A DNA stretch of 26,762 bases from positions 1-26,762 of the forward strand of contig CAYWNA010000180.1 of NCBI GenBank assembly GCA_964459305.1, in the 5' to 3' direction. This DNA comes from CAYWNA01 sp964459305. Its GTDB lineage: Bacteria > Planctomycetota > Planctomycetia > Pirellulales > Pirellulaceae. The translations under genes were made by a program, and so were the position numbers. The notes beneath the pieces were generated by a model that did no database searches, was not told where the DNA came from, and worked only from the letters and a program-made list of their open reading frames with translations. This document shows positions 18,001 to 25,761 of the stretch, one piece after another. Each line of letters starts with the position of its first letter. Position 1 is the first letter of the stretch.

Positions 18001-18509
18001 AGCTGGCCGGGCCGTGGGATGTGCGGTTTGCCGACGGCTTCGGTGCCTCGCACACGACCACCTTCGACCGGCTGATCTCGTGGACCGAGCGCCCGAAGGA
18101 CGAGATTCGGTACTTCTCTGGAATCGGCCGCTATCGTCGTAGCTTCGACCTGCCCGCAGACTGGCTGGCTAACGACCGCCGGGTGTTCTTGGACGTGGGA
18201 CGGCTTTGGGCCGTCGGCGAAGTGTTCGTGAATGGCCGATCGGTCGGCGTATTGTGGAAGCCGCCCTACGTCGTGGACATCACCGGCGCCGCTCGCCCAG
18301 GTGCCAATGATTTGGTCGTCGAGGTCGCCAACACGTGGTCGAATCGATTGGCGGGCGACGCGAGTCTGCCGAAAGACGAACGGCGGACGCGAACCAACGT
18401 TCAGCACACCGGTGGCCAGTCGTGGAAGGATACACCACTCCTGGAGTCCGGCCTGTTCGGCCCCGTCCGCATTCTGCCGGCGAAGATCGTCACGGTCACT
18501 CCGCGATGA
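15024..18509 (+). CDS. Secreted GH106 alpha-L-rhamnosidase
   Basis: The ATG at 15024 is chosen over an in-frame ATG at 14943 because AAGGAG lies seven bases upstream and a signal peptide (LLLVTVTILVLAASAAGA) follows, giving 1161 residues. The start RPSAYWLWLNGYVNRKHVERE with LHDAGIRGVCIFDMG is typical of GH106, which needs calcium and inverts alpha-L-rhamnosidic bonds. Glu462 in SYEVRGSIWT fits the general acid. Glu563 or Glu567 in DEVRGEFW fits the base region. A discoidin-like insert sits at about residues 200-350. The C-terminus (VFLDVGRLWAVGEVFVNGRSV, residues about 1040-1150) is a GH2-type jelly roll. With GH78 it makes two unrelated rhamnosidase families in one cluster, consistent with different rhamnose linkages. 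Confidence 0.88.
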   Translation: MMIKPRFDGLLLVTVTILVLAASAAGAEQPPSDNSLDAGFRDPPNQARPSAYWLWLNGYVNRKHVERELKELHDAGIRGVCIFDMGARGDKAVAPPAGPQFLSDRSVEDIAHAVQFAGRLGMDVELSVASSWDMGGSWVEPRHGSMGLFHTEVSVEGPSSFDEVLPFPSLPAKAPKDPNGKPAFGKNVAVLAIPADERLPGHDFVFELDPAGVRTLSHAVLYNTPSDDPKRHGKLHLFAKEFSIAVSETAPTDGTFREVLRASLEPSTEPQRFDLPSASARYARLRILSGHNERFDRVQLGEFELYDTEGINVVASHVADRSRDGAELIGYRSALGHDRTWTAENIHDGSKSGAHGGWSSAGPPPLLVKKLDSIIDLTDRIDAEGRLKWQAPAGQWVIMRFVCTNTGERLKVPSPNSDGLATDHLSREATLTFLKYLTGRLQTKLGDLNETALKYLYLASYEVRGSIWTPDLIEQFEGYRGYDMKPYLPTLSGSVVISDEVTSRFIYDYRKTLGDLLVDAYYRAAVEAAHAVGLGIESEAGGPGPPIHQVPVDALKAQGAIDEVRGEFWPKRPDANRMWVVKETACAAHIYGRRRVHMEAFTSMHHWQDGPIDLKPSADRAFCEGTNHFVWHTSSHLPPEAGKPGWVYHAGTHVNPNLVWWPKAKPFLDYLSRCSFMLQQGLFVADVCYYYGDQGYNFVLPKHTDPLPGHGYDYDVTNREVVLTRMSVRDGRIVLPDGMSYALLVLPDRQDIDLDVLKKVEQLVHDGAILVGPRPTQANGLTDYPRRDDQVRSVADRLWGDCDGKTVLERSHGKGRVIWGRTPRDVLVELGLGPDFRFDSSRDDTELDFIHRRTAGADIYFVSNKNPRWEQVEAVFRAGDRVPELWDPASGQNSPQHVYRATDKEITVPLRLAPHGSVFVVFRSPQDDSAPVMLTRDPTAAPGDPVLNAAKVIDWDGQRGRLMASEPGRYLVKCADDKRQATVNVDSLPEPIELAGPWDVRFADGFGASHTTTFDRLISWTERPKDEIRYFSGIGRYRRSFDLPADWLANDRRVFLDVGRLWAVGEVFVNGRSVGVLWKPPYVVDITGAARPGANDLVVEVANTWSNRLAGDASLPKDERRTRTNVQHTGGQSWKDTPLLESGLFGPVRILPAKIVTVTPR

Positions 18510-18682
18510 TTGTTCGTTGACAAACCGCTTCTCACGCACTTGGTGTTTCTGATGCCACACATTGAGATCGATTCGACCCGGTGACATTCACGTGGTTCCC
18601 GGCTAAGATCGTGAGGGTGCTTGCTGCCTGTGGTGCACTCGTACGCGGAAACGATCCTATCTTCGATCCTGAGGACTAGATA

Positions 18683-20236
18683 ATGCACAGACTTCCTTTC
18701 GGCTGGCGGTTGCTTCTGGCCAGTCTTCTAGTATTGGCTATGAGGTCGGCAGTGGTTTTCGCGGGCGACCATCCCCAATGGGGCGAGCGATTCTCGCGGA
18801 ACATGGTGTCCGACGAGACGGGCTTGCCAGACAGCTTCGATCCGGAGACGGGCAGGAATACAAAGTGGTCCGTCCCGCTAGGTACCTCCTGCTATTCCAC
18901 GCCCGTCGTTTCGGGAGGCAAGGTGCTGGTCGGCACGAACAACGAGCAGCCACGCGATCCGCAGCACGATGGTGACCGTGGCGTGCTCATGTGTTTCAAC
19001 GAAACTGACGGCAGCCTCGCGTGGCAACTGGTTGTGCCAAAGCTCGAAGGCGATATCTACCTCGACTGGCCGCGCGCGGGCATGTGTTCGCCGGCAACGG
19101 TCGAAGGGGATCGTGTTTACACGGTGACCAATCGGGACGAGGTGGTGTGTCTGGACCTGCACGGAATGGCCAATGGCAACGACGGCCCGTTCCGCGACGA
19201 AGGTCGCCACATGGCGCCGCGAGACCAGCCGCCGATGGAAGTTGGCCCTATCGACGCCGACATCCTTTGGTTGTTGGACCTGCGCACCGCCGCCGGAGTC
19301 CGTCCTCATGACTCGGCCCACTGCTCGATCCTTCTGGATGGACCGTATCTGTACGTAAACACCAGCAACGGCCTGAATAGCAAGCACACGGGGGTCGAGC
19401 GTCCTGAGGCTCCCAGCCTGGTCGTCGTAGACAAAGCCACGGGCGAGTTGTTGGCACGGGACCGCGAGGAGATTGGGCCGCGGATCTTCCACAGCACGTG
19501 GTCGTCGCCGGCCATGGGCGAAGTGAACGGCCGGCGGGTAGTCTTCTTCGCCGGTGGCGATGGTGTTTGTTATGCGTTCGACGCACTCAAGCGGACGGAG
19601 CGCACGAGTTTCTCGACGCCCCGTCAAGTCGAAACGTTGCAGCGCGTCTGGCGGTTCGACTGCGATCCTACGGGCCCCAAAGAGAACGTACACAGTTACA
19701 TCCGTAATCGTCGCGAAAGCCCCAGCAACATCAAGAGCATGCCCGTGTTCCACAACGGCCGAATCTATGTAACTCACGGCGGCGACATTTGGTGGGGCAA
19801 ACGCCAGTCGTGGCTCAAGTGCATCGACGCGACCCAGACCGGCGAGATCACCAAAAGCGGTCTCGTGTGGTCCTACGAATTGGATAGCCATTGTTGCTCG
19901 ACGCCTGCGATCCATGACGGGTTGGTTTACGCGGCTGATTGCGGCGGCAAGGTCCATTGCGTCGACGCCCAGACGGGGCGGCCGCATTGGGTCCACGATG
20001 CCGAACGCGACATCTGGGCTTCTCCCCTGGTCGCCGACGGCAAAGTCTACATCGGTACACGCCGCGGTGCGTTCTGGGTCTTTGCCGCTGGTAAGGAAAG
20101 GCGTGTCCTCAGTTCCATTCGGTTGGAAGCCCCCGTCATCAGCACAGCCGTCGCCGCAAACGGCACGCTCTACGTCAGTACCATGAAACGGCTATACGCA
20201 TTGCACACCGGAGAGCAGGGACGCAAGCCGCAATGA
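18683..20236 (+). CDS. Secreted PQQ-like beta-propeller repeat protein
   Basis: A 517-residue protein with a signal peptide (RLLLASLLVLAMRSAVVFAG) and GAGGA seven bases before the ATG at 18683. The rest is a series of PQQ-like blades with strand and turn motifs such as YSTPVVSGGKVLVGTNN, CSPATVEGDRVYTVTNRDEVVCLD and CSTPAIHDGLVYAADCGGKVHCVD. Such proteins share the BamB/quinoprotein fold, are abundant in Planctomycetes and mostly lack known activity. No haem-binding CxxCH and no calcium or PQQ disulfide ring were seen, so a true quinoprotein dehydrogenase is unlikely. A binding or scaffolding role outside the cytoplasm is inferred. It lies between the GH106 and GH95 genes on the same strand, with gaps of 173 and 127 bp that hold no recognisable feature. 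Confidence 0.8.
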   Translation: MHRLPFGWRLLLASLLVLAMRSAVVFAGDHPQWGERFSRNMVSDETGLPDSFDPETGRNTKWSVPLGTSCYSTPVVSGGKVLVGTNNEQPRDPQHDGDRGVLMCFNETDGSLAWQLVVPKLEGDIYLDWPRAGMCSPATVEGDRVYTVTNRDEVVCLDLHGMANGNDGPFRDEGRHMAPRDQPPMEVGPIDADILWLLDLRTAAGVRPHDSAHCSILLDGPYLYVNTSNGLNSKHTGVERPEAPSLVVVDKATGELLARDREEIGPRIFHSTWSSPAMGEVNGRRVVFFAGGDGVCYAFDALKRTERTSFSTPRQVETLQRVWRFDCDPTGPKENVHSYIRNRRESPSNIKSMPVFHNGRIYVTHGGDIWWGKRQSWLKCIDATQTGEITKSGLVWSYELDSHCCSTPAIHDGLVYAADCGGKVHCVDAQTGRPHWVHDAERDIWASPLVADGKVYIGTRRGAFWVFAAGKERRVLSSIRLEAPVISTAVAANGTLYVSTMKRLYALHTGEQGRKPQ

Positions 20237-20363
20237 GGGATTCACGAAGCGTGTTCGTGGCCAAACCGCGTTGAGGTGGCGAGGTGATGCAGACTGACGC
20301 TTCGCTTGGTACAACGTAGCAATTGGATGGTCAACAGAATATCGCTTTGCATGAGGAACTGAG

Positions 20364-22652
20364 ATGACAACCGCGAGAAAGACCTGGTGGTGGATCGGCT
20401 TCATTTGTCTGTTCGTTTCGTCCGATGTCTGGGCTGATCCGGAATCGATGAAGTTGTGGTACGACAAACCGGCGTCGAAGTGGGTCGAGGCGTTGCCGAT
20501 CGGCAACGGCGGGTTCGGTGCGATGGTCTTCGGCGGCATGGCCGAGGCGCGGTACCAGTTCAACGACGATACGCTCTTCAGCGGCGAGCCGCACGATTAC
20601 GCTCACGAAGGCGCGGTGAAGTACTTGTCCGCACTTCGCCAACTGTTGTTCGACGGCAAGCAGAAAGAAGCACACCAACTGGGCAACAAGGAGTTCATGA
20701 GCATCAACACGCGCGACTCGAATCGTCAGGAGGCCTACCAGCCGTTTGGCGATCTGATCGTGAAGTTCCCCGGGCACGAGAAAGTCGAAGACTACCGCCG
20801 TGAGTTGGATATCGATCAGGCGATCGCCTCGGTACGGTACAAGGTCGGCGGTGTGACCTTCCGGCGCGAGGCATTTGCATCGAATCCGGCGGATGCGATC
20901 GTCGTGCAACTCGAAACAAACCAACCGGGCAAGATCAACTGCACGGTTTCGCTCACTAGCCCGCACGATGGGGCGATCGTCAAGGCATCGGGCGCGGACA
21001 CGCTTGTCATGTCCGGTCAGGTGGAGAATGGCAAAACGCGTTTCGAAGCCCGGCTGATCGTGCGTACCACGGGCGGCAAGACGAAAGCGACGGATACGGG
21101 TATCGAGATTGCCGATGCCGATGCTGCGACGTTGATTTTGGTAGGCGCGTCCAGCTTCGTGAACTTCCGCGACATCAGCGGCGATCCGGTTGCCCGTAAC
21201 GATCAGACGCTCAAGCGAATCGGCGACAAGTCCTATGCAGAGCTCCGCTCGGCGCATGTGGCCGACCATCAGACACTGTTCCGTCGCGTTTCGTTGGACC
21301 TGGGTGTGACCGGCAGCGCGGAATTGCCCACGGACCAACGTCTGAAGCCGTTCGGACCCGACGATCCGCAACTGGCGGCGTTGTTCTTCCAATACGGTCG
21401 ATACCTGCTGATCGCATCGAGTCGCCCGGGTAGCCAGCCGGCCAATCTGCAGGGCATCTGGAACGAGTCGAAACGCCCCCCGTGGGAGAGCAAATACACG
21501 ATCAACATCAATACCGAAATGAACTATTGGCCGGCGGAAATGACCAATCTGGCCGAATGTCACCAGCCGCTGTTCGACGCGCTGCAGGATCTGGCACAGT
21601 CCGGCGCCAACGTGGCCAAAGAGCATTACGGCGCGCGTGGTTGGGTCGTGCATCACAACTTCGACCTATGGCGAGGTGCCGCGCCCATCAACAACGCCAA
21701 TCATGGAATCTGGGTCACAGGCGGTGCGTGGCTGTGCCAACACCTGTGGTGGCACTACCAATTCAGCGGCGATAAGGAGTATCTGGCTGAAACCGCTTAT
21801 CCATTGCTGAAAGGCGCATCCCTGTTCTTCGTCGATTACCTGATCGAAGATCCGCAGAGCGACAGGAAGTGGCTCGTCAGCGGGCCGAGCAACAGTCCCG
21901 AACGCGGCGGGCTGGTCATGGGACCCACCATGGACCATCAAATCATCCGCTACCTCCTGCGCAGCACTGCCGAGGCGGCCAAGGAACTGGGCGTCGATCC
22001 GGATCTGCAGAAACAGTTGGCGGAAATGGCAGACCGTATCGTGCCGAACGAGATCGGTGGCATGGGCCAACTAAAGGAATGGCACTACACCGAGTCGCCA
22101 AAGACCACGCACCGTCACGTCTCGCATCTATGGGGCCTGCATCCCGGCAACGAAATCCATCCGCGCACCACGCCGGATTTGGCCGAGGCCTGCCGCGTTA
22201 CTTTGCGGCTACGCGGCGACGGCGGCACCGGTTGGTCCAAAGCTTGGAAGATCAACTTCTGGGCCCGCCTCTTGGACGGCGATCATTCGTACAAGATGCT
22301 TGCCGAGGCACTGCGCGGCAACACCTATCCAAACCTGTTCGACGCCCATCCACCGTTCCAGATCGACGGCAACTTCGGTGCCACGTCCGGTATCACCGAG
22401 ATGCTGCTGCAATCGGATCTTGAGGAACTGCATCTTCTCCCGGCCTTGCCCAGCGCCTGGCCCAACGGCAAAGTGACCGGTCTGCGCGCCCGCGGCGGGT
22501 TCGAAATGGACATCCAGTGGGCCGACGGGAAGCTCGTCGAAGCGAAAGTCAAATCCCTGCTCGGAAACGCGGCGACCGTCCGCATCGCCGGCAGCGACAA
22601 CGTTTGCGCCCTCCAGACCGAGAAAGGCAAGACGTATGACATCAATCCATAA
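20364..22652 (+). CDS. Secreted GH95 alpha-L-fucosidase, first paralogue
   Basis: A 762-residue inverting enzyme of GH95, a family known for alpha-1,2-L-fucosidase and alpha-L-galactosidase activities. The signal peptide ends near VWA-DPES. The N-terminal beta-sandwich opens LWYDKPASKWVEALPIGNGGFG. The (alpha/alpha)6 barrel carries the catalytic set: Asn381 and Asn383 in TININTEMNYWPAE, Glu513 (acid) in GPSNSPERGG and Asp668 in FQIDGNFG. All match the residues defined in the Bifidobacterium enzyme AfcA. A short beta-domain closes it. The 3' end overlaps the second paralogue by 17 bases, so the two are surely translated from one message. The pair probably arose by tandem duplication and then diverged, perhaps toward different fucose linkages. 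Confidence 0.94.
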   Translation: MTTARKTWWWIGFICLFVSSDVWADPESMKLWYDKPASKWVEALPIGNGGFGAMVFGGMAEARYQFNDDTLFSGEPHDYAHEGAVKYLSALRQLLFDGKQKEAHQLGNKEFMSINTRDSNRQEAYQPFGDLIVKFPGHEKVEDYRRELDIDQAIASVRYKVGGVTFRREAFASNPADAIVVQLETNQPGKINCTVSLTSPHDGAIVKASGADTLVMSGQVENGKTRFEARLIVRTTGGKTKATDTGIEIADADAATLILVGASSFVNFRDISGDPVARNDQTLKRIGDKSYAELRSAHVADHQTLFRRVSLDLGVTGSAELPTDQRLKPFGPDDPQLAALFFQYGRYLLIASSRPGSQPANLQGIWNESKRPPWESKYTININTEMNYWPAEMTNLAECHQPLFDALQDLAQSGANVAKEHYGARGWVVHHNFDLWRGAAPINNANHGIWVTGGAWLCQHLWWHYQFSGDKEYLAETAYPLLKGASLFFVDYLIEDPQSDRKWLVSGPSNSPERGGLVMGPTMDHQIIRYLLRSTAEAAKELGVDPDLQKQLAEMADRIVPNEIGGMGQLKEWHYTESPKTTHRHVSHLWGLHPGNEIHPRTTPDLAEACRVTLRLRGDGGTGWSKAWKINFWARLLDGDHSYKMLAEALRGNTYPNLFDAHPPFQIDGNFGATSGITEMLLQSDLEELHLLPALPSAWPNGKVTGLRARGGFEMDIQWADGKLVEAKVKSLLGNAATVRIAGSDNVCALQTEKGKTYDINP

Positions 22653-24972
22653 GGCCGCGGTTACCTGCGCTTTGCTGTTATTGACAATACCGAACGTCGC
22701 GCTCGCGTCCGATGGGCGGGGCGACCTGACAATGTGGTACCGCCAGCCGGCAGCGAACTGGGTCGAAGCCCTTCCGATCGGTAACGGATCGATGGGCGCG
22801 ATGGTCTTCGGCCAGCCCTCGAAGGAGCACCTCCAGTTGAACGAGGACACCGTCTGGGCCGGCGGCCCCGATGACTACATCAACCCCAATGCGAATCCGG
22901 AGGTTTTGGAGAAGGTCCGTCAATTGCTTCTCGGCGGCAAGCAGCGCGAGGCCGAACAGGCCGCGCGGGACCTGATGAGCGAACCGCTGCGGCAGATGGC
23001 CTATCAGCCGTTCGGCGACCTGTTCATCGAGTTCCCCAGCCACGAAAACGTCGGCGGCTACCACCGCCAACTAGATCTCGACTCGGCCGTCGTGTCGGTC
23101 ACCTACAAACACGACGGCGTCACGTATAAGCGAGAGATCTTCGCTAGTCATCCAGATCACGCGATCGTCGTGCGTCTTACAGCAGACAAGCCGGGCGCTC
23201 TGTCGTTTCGCACATCGGTGACCAGTCCCCACGCCGAAATTGTCACCAAACCGATCGACGCAGAGACACTGGCAGTCCGGGGGCGCGTGGCAGACTTCAA
23301 CTACAAGCGGATCAAACAGGTATTTCCCGGACGGTTGAAGTTGGAGGCACGGTTGCGCGTCGTCGCCGAGAGCGGGACGTCGAAAGTGACCGACGATGCG
23401 GTCGAGGTCAACGGCGCCGATGCCGTCACGCTGGTGCTGGTTGCGGCCACATCTTACCGGAACTACCAGGACGTGAGCGCCGATCCGGCCGAGCGTTGTG
23501 CATCGTTCATGAAGAAACTCGCAGGCCGGAGTTACCAACAACTGAAGCAAGCGCACACGGATGACCATCGCAGCCTGTTCCGCCGTTGTGCGCTCGATCT
23601 TGGGAGATCCGATACGTCGGAATTGCCGACCGACGAACGTCAGTCGCGACTGAAGGAGCAACCGGACGCAACGTTTGCAGCCCTGTTCTTCCAGTACGGT
23701 CGATATCTGCTGATCGCGTCGAGCCGCCCTGGCAGCCACCCGGCCAACCTGCAGGGCATCTGGAACGACAGCCTCGCCCCGCCGTGGGAAAGCAAGTATA
23801 CGACGAACATCAACACGGAGATGAACTACTGGCCGGCCGAGGTGACGAATCTGTCGGAGTGCCACGAGCCGCTGTTCGACATGCTGCGCGACGTCTCGGT
23901 TACCGGCGCCCGGGTGGCTCGCGAGCACTATGGAATGGACGGCTGGGTGCTGCACCACAACACCGATGGCTGGCGAGGCGCCGCAGCGATCAACGCGACC
24001 AACCACGGCCTGTGGCCCACCGGCGGAGCTTGGCTGGCCCAACACCTGTGGTGGAGGTACCAGTTCACAGACGATGTCGATTTCCTGCGCGATACGGCCT
24101 ATCCGCTAATGAAGCAGGCGTCGGTGTTTTTCCTCGACTGGCTAATCGAGGATCCCCGCGGCGATAAGCGGTGGCTGATCAGCGGCCCGAGCAATTCGCC
24201 GGAAAACGGTGGTCTGGTCATGGGGCCGACCATGGATCACCAGATCATCCGCCATCTCTTCAGCAGCACCGCCCAAGCGTCTGAAATCCTCGATGTCGAT
24301 GACGATCTGCGCAAGCAGCTTGTGTCGACCGGCTCCCGCATTGCGCCGAATCAAATCGGCCGGCACGGTCAACTGCAGGAATGGCTCGAAGACACGGACA
24401 GTCCGAAAAACAAGCATCGGCACGTTTCGCACATGTGGGGTTTGCACCCCGGCGATGAGATCACACCGCGCGGGACGCCGAAACTCGCCGACGGCTGCCG
24501 CGTCGCGCTGGAGCATCGAGGGATGGGCAACGTCGGCTGGTCGTTGGCTTGGCAGGTCAATCTGTGGGCACGACTCGGCGACGCCCCGCGCGCCCACCAG
24601 GCATTACACAAGCTGCTGGCCGACAACATGAACCCGAATCTGTTCGACCAGTGCTTCTCCGGCCGGCCGCTGCCGTTCGAGATCGACGCCAACTTCGGCG
24701 GCTGCGCCGGCATCGCCGAGATGCTGCTACAGAGCCACGCCGGCGAAATCCACCTGCTGCCCGCCCTTCCAGAAGCCTGGCCCGACGGCACGGTTCGAGG
24801 ACTGTGTGCCCGTGGCGGTTTCGAAGTGGACATCCAATGGGCCGATGGGAAACTCGTTGAAGCGAAAATCAGGTCTCTGATCGGCAACACAGCAAAAGTC
24901 CGCATCGGCGACGGTGATGAGGTGCTTGCGCTCCAGACGGAGAAAGGCAAGACGTACGAGGTCGGGTCTTAA
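22636..24972 (+). CDS. Secreted GH95 alpha-L-fucosidase, second paralogue
   Basis: The ATG at 22636 lies inside the last codons of the first GH95 gene, in another frame, with AAAGGCAAG just upstream. The product is 778 residues with a signal peptide (AAVTCALLLLTIPNVALA). The catalytic residues are all present: Asn391 and Asn393 in TNINTEMNYWPAE, Glu523 in GPSNSPENGG and Asp684 in FEIDANFG. More than half the residues look identical to the first copy. The ends DIQWADGKLVEAK and LQTEKGKTY are nearly unchanged. Differences include an insert at residues about 215-235 (VADFNYKRIKQVFPGR) and LFDQCFSGRPLPFEIDANFG in place of LFDAHPPFQIDGNFG near the active site. That change suggests altered substrate preference. 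The gene is followed by a hairpin-rich gap with no clear terminator T-run. Confidence 0.94.
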   Translation: MTSIHKAAVTCALLLLTIPNVALASDGRGDLTMWYRQPAANWVEALPIGNGSMGAMVFGQPSKEHLQLNEDTVWAGGPDDYINPNANPEVLEKVRQLLLGGKQREAEQAARDLMSEPLRQMAYQPFGDLFIEFPSHENVGGYHRQLDLDSAVVSVTYKHDGVTYKREIFASHPDHAIVVRLTADKPGALSFRTSVTSPHAEIVTKPIDAETLAVRGRVADFNYKRIKQVFPGRLKLEARLRVVAESGTSKVTDDAVEVNGADAVTLVLVAATSYRNYQDVSADPAERCASFMKKLAGRSYQQLKQAHTDDHRSLFRRCALDLGRSDTSELPTDERQSRLKEQPDATFAALFFQYGRYLLIASSRPGSHPANLQGIWNDSLAPPWESKYTTNINTEMNYWPAEVTNLSECHEPLFDMLRDVSVTGARVAREHYGMDGWVLHHNTDGWRGAAAINATNHGLWPTGGAWLAQHLWWRYQFTDDVDFLRDTAYPLMKQASVFFLDWLIEDPRGDKRWLISGPSNSPENGGLVMGPTMDHQIIRHLFSSTAQASEILDVDDDLRKQLVSTGSRIAPNQIGRHGQLQEWLEDTDSPKNKHRHVSHMWGLHPGDEITPRGTPKLADGCRVALEHRGMGNVGWSLAWQVNLWARLGDAPRAHQALHKLLADNMNPNLFDQCFSGRPLPFEIDANFGGCAGIAEMLLQSHAGEIHLLPALPEAWPDGTVRGLCARGGFEVDIQWADGKLVEAKIRSLIGNTAKVRIGDGDEVLALQTEKGKTYEVGS

Positions 24973-24993
24973 TATCTCGGAATTTCGCGTTGT

Positions 24994-25081
24994 GCGCGGG
25001 TCTCCCGACCCCGCACAGGGCCGGACCGGAGGTCTCCGGAATCAGGCAGACCTCCGGTCGGCGAGGTCGGGAGACCTGCGC
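24994..25081. repeat. 88-bp nested palindrome
   Basis: The outer arms 24994-25010 and 25065-25081 pair over 17 bases with one mismatch (GGTCTCCCGACC/GGTCGGGAGACC core). The inner arms 25024-25035 and 25048-25059 pair perfectly over 12 bases (GACCGGAGGTCT) around a 12-base loop. Both stems could form in one cruciform or RNA hairpin just 21 bases after the GH95 stop. No T-run follows. It may act as a rho-independent-like mRNA 3' protector or be a MITE. Confidence 0.75.
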
Positions 25082-25101
25082 CGGGCACCCCAGGATCGGC
25101 G

Positions 25102-25171
25102 CGGCTCGGCAGGCTCCGGCCGAGCCGTGAAGCGATTGGAAAATGCGGCTCAGCGGGAGCTTCGCCCTCCC
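25102..25171. repeat. Inverted-repeat element, unit 1
   Basis: The unit begins with a 9-bp hairpin (CGGCTCGGC 25102-25110, GCCGAGCCG 25119-25127). After an 18-base spacer it ends with GCGGCTCAGCGGGAGC-TTCGCCCTCCC at 25145-25171. That 27-base arm is the reverse complement of 26703-26729 with one mismatch. The left arm GGCTCCGGCCGAGCCG matches the left arm of unit 2 less closely, so the unit seems truncated on its left. Confidence 0.7.
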
Positions 25172-25401
25172 AGATTCGACGCTTTCGATGAACTGTGGGA
25201 CACGCTCCAGGGATTTGAGCCGCAGAATACTGAACAAGGAATGACGAAGGAAAAAGGAAGGCAGGAAAACAGACACTCCTCGCTCGTCCCCACAGGCTGA
25301 TAGAGGCGAAGGAGAGGCAGGGGCGGCCACGCCCCTTTCCCGCGCAAGCGGTGTTAGGCTCGTGCTTTAGCACGGGTCGGACGGGCCAACACGGACTCGC
25401 C

Positions 25402-25444
25402 CCCACACCCTTCCCGCCGCCGAAGGCGGCGGGAAGGGTGTGGG
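25402..25444. repeat. Perfect 20-bp hairpin with a GAA loop
   Basis: The arms 25402-25421 and 25425-25444 are exact reverse complements (core CACACCCTTCCCGCCGCC) around the three-base loop GAA. The stem is very G+C-rich and would be extremely stable in RNA or as a cruciform. No run of T follows on either strand, so a standard terminator is not supported. A dispersed palindromic repeat is the simplest reading. Confidence 0.8.
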
Positions 25445-25761
25445 AGGACGGTAGGGTGTCGCAGACGGCCCGCCGTGAACGACGGGCCTATGACCACCTA
25501 CGGCGGAAACGGCCATGAATGGCCGTGCATGCCACAATGAACTAGCCGGGATAGGTGAGTATCATCGTCTTCACTTCAACGTTCATAGTTCCCTGTTCGA
25601 CACTCGATATTCCCTCGTCGCGTCCACACGAGTACTTGACTCACTGGCGACAGATCGTCGGAGGCTAGGCGGTCTACGACGGACGCCTACTCGTCTGACC
25701 GTGCGAAAATCCGTACACTGACGCGAAAACTCGCACCGATTTCCAGCAAGGAGCCGTTCTG

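Larger units (their letters stand above)
24973..25761. other. Gene-free 0.79-kb block of palindromic repeats
   Basis: No convincing gene was found in this stretch; the open frames are short and follow repeat sequence. It contains, in order, a nested palindrome (24994-25081), an inverted-repeat unit (25102-25171), small hairpins at 25320-25335 and 25361-25374 (CGTGC-TTTA-GCACG), a 20-bp perfect hairpin (25402-25444), a 9-bp hairpin with one mismatch (25467-25488) and an 8-bp hairpin (25509-25526). The last 200 bases before the isomerase gene are plainer and end with AAGGAG at 25748-25753, its ribosome binding site. Confidence 0.8.

Noticed and set aside
18683..20236. PQQ-dependent alcohol dehydrogenase
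   Set aside because: No CxxCH haem motif and no PQQ-binding disulfide or calcium motif were seen; only generic propeller repeats.
20331..21656. Minus-strand 441-codon frame opposite the first GH95 gene
   Set aside because: Antisense shadow. The plus strand carries all GH95 catalytic motifs.
24914..25300. Open frame of 128 codons running out of the second GH95 gene into the repeats
   Set aside because: It overlaps the GH95 end in another frame and then translates palindromic repeats; no ribosome binding site or motif.
25402..25444. Intrinsic transcription terminator
   Set aside because: The stem is strong but neither strand has a following T-run, so it is listed only as a repeat.
24973..25761. 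CRISPR array or integron-like attC sites
   Set aside because: The hairpins differ from each other, spacing is irregular, and no cas or integrase gene is present.
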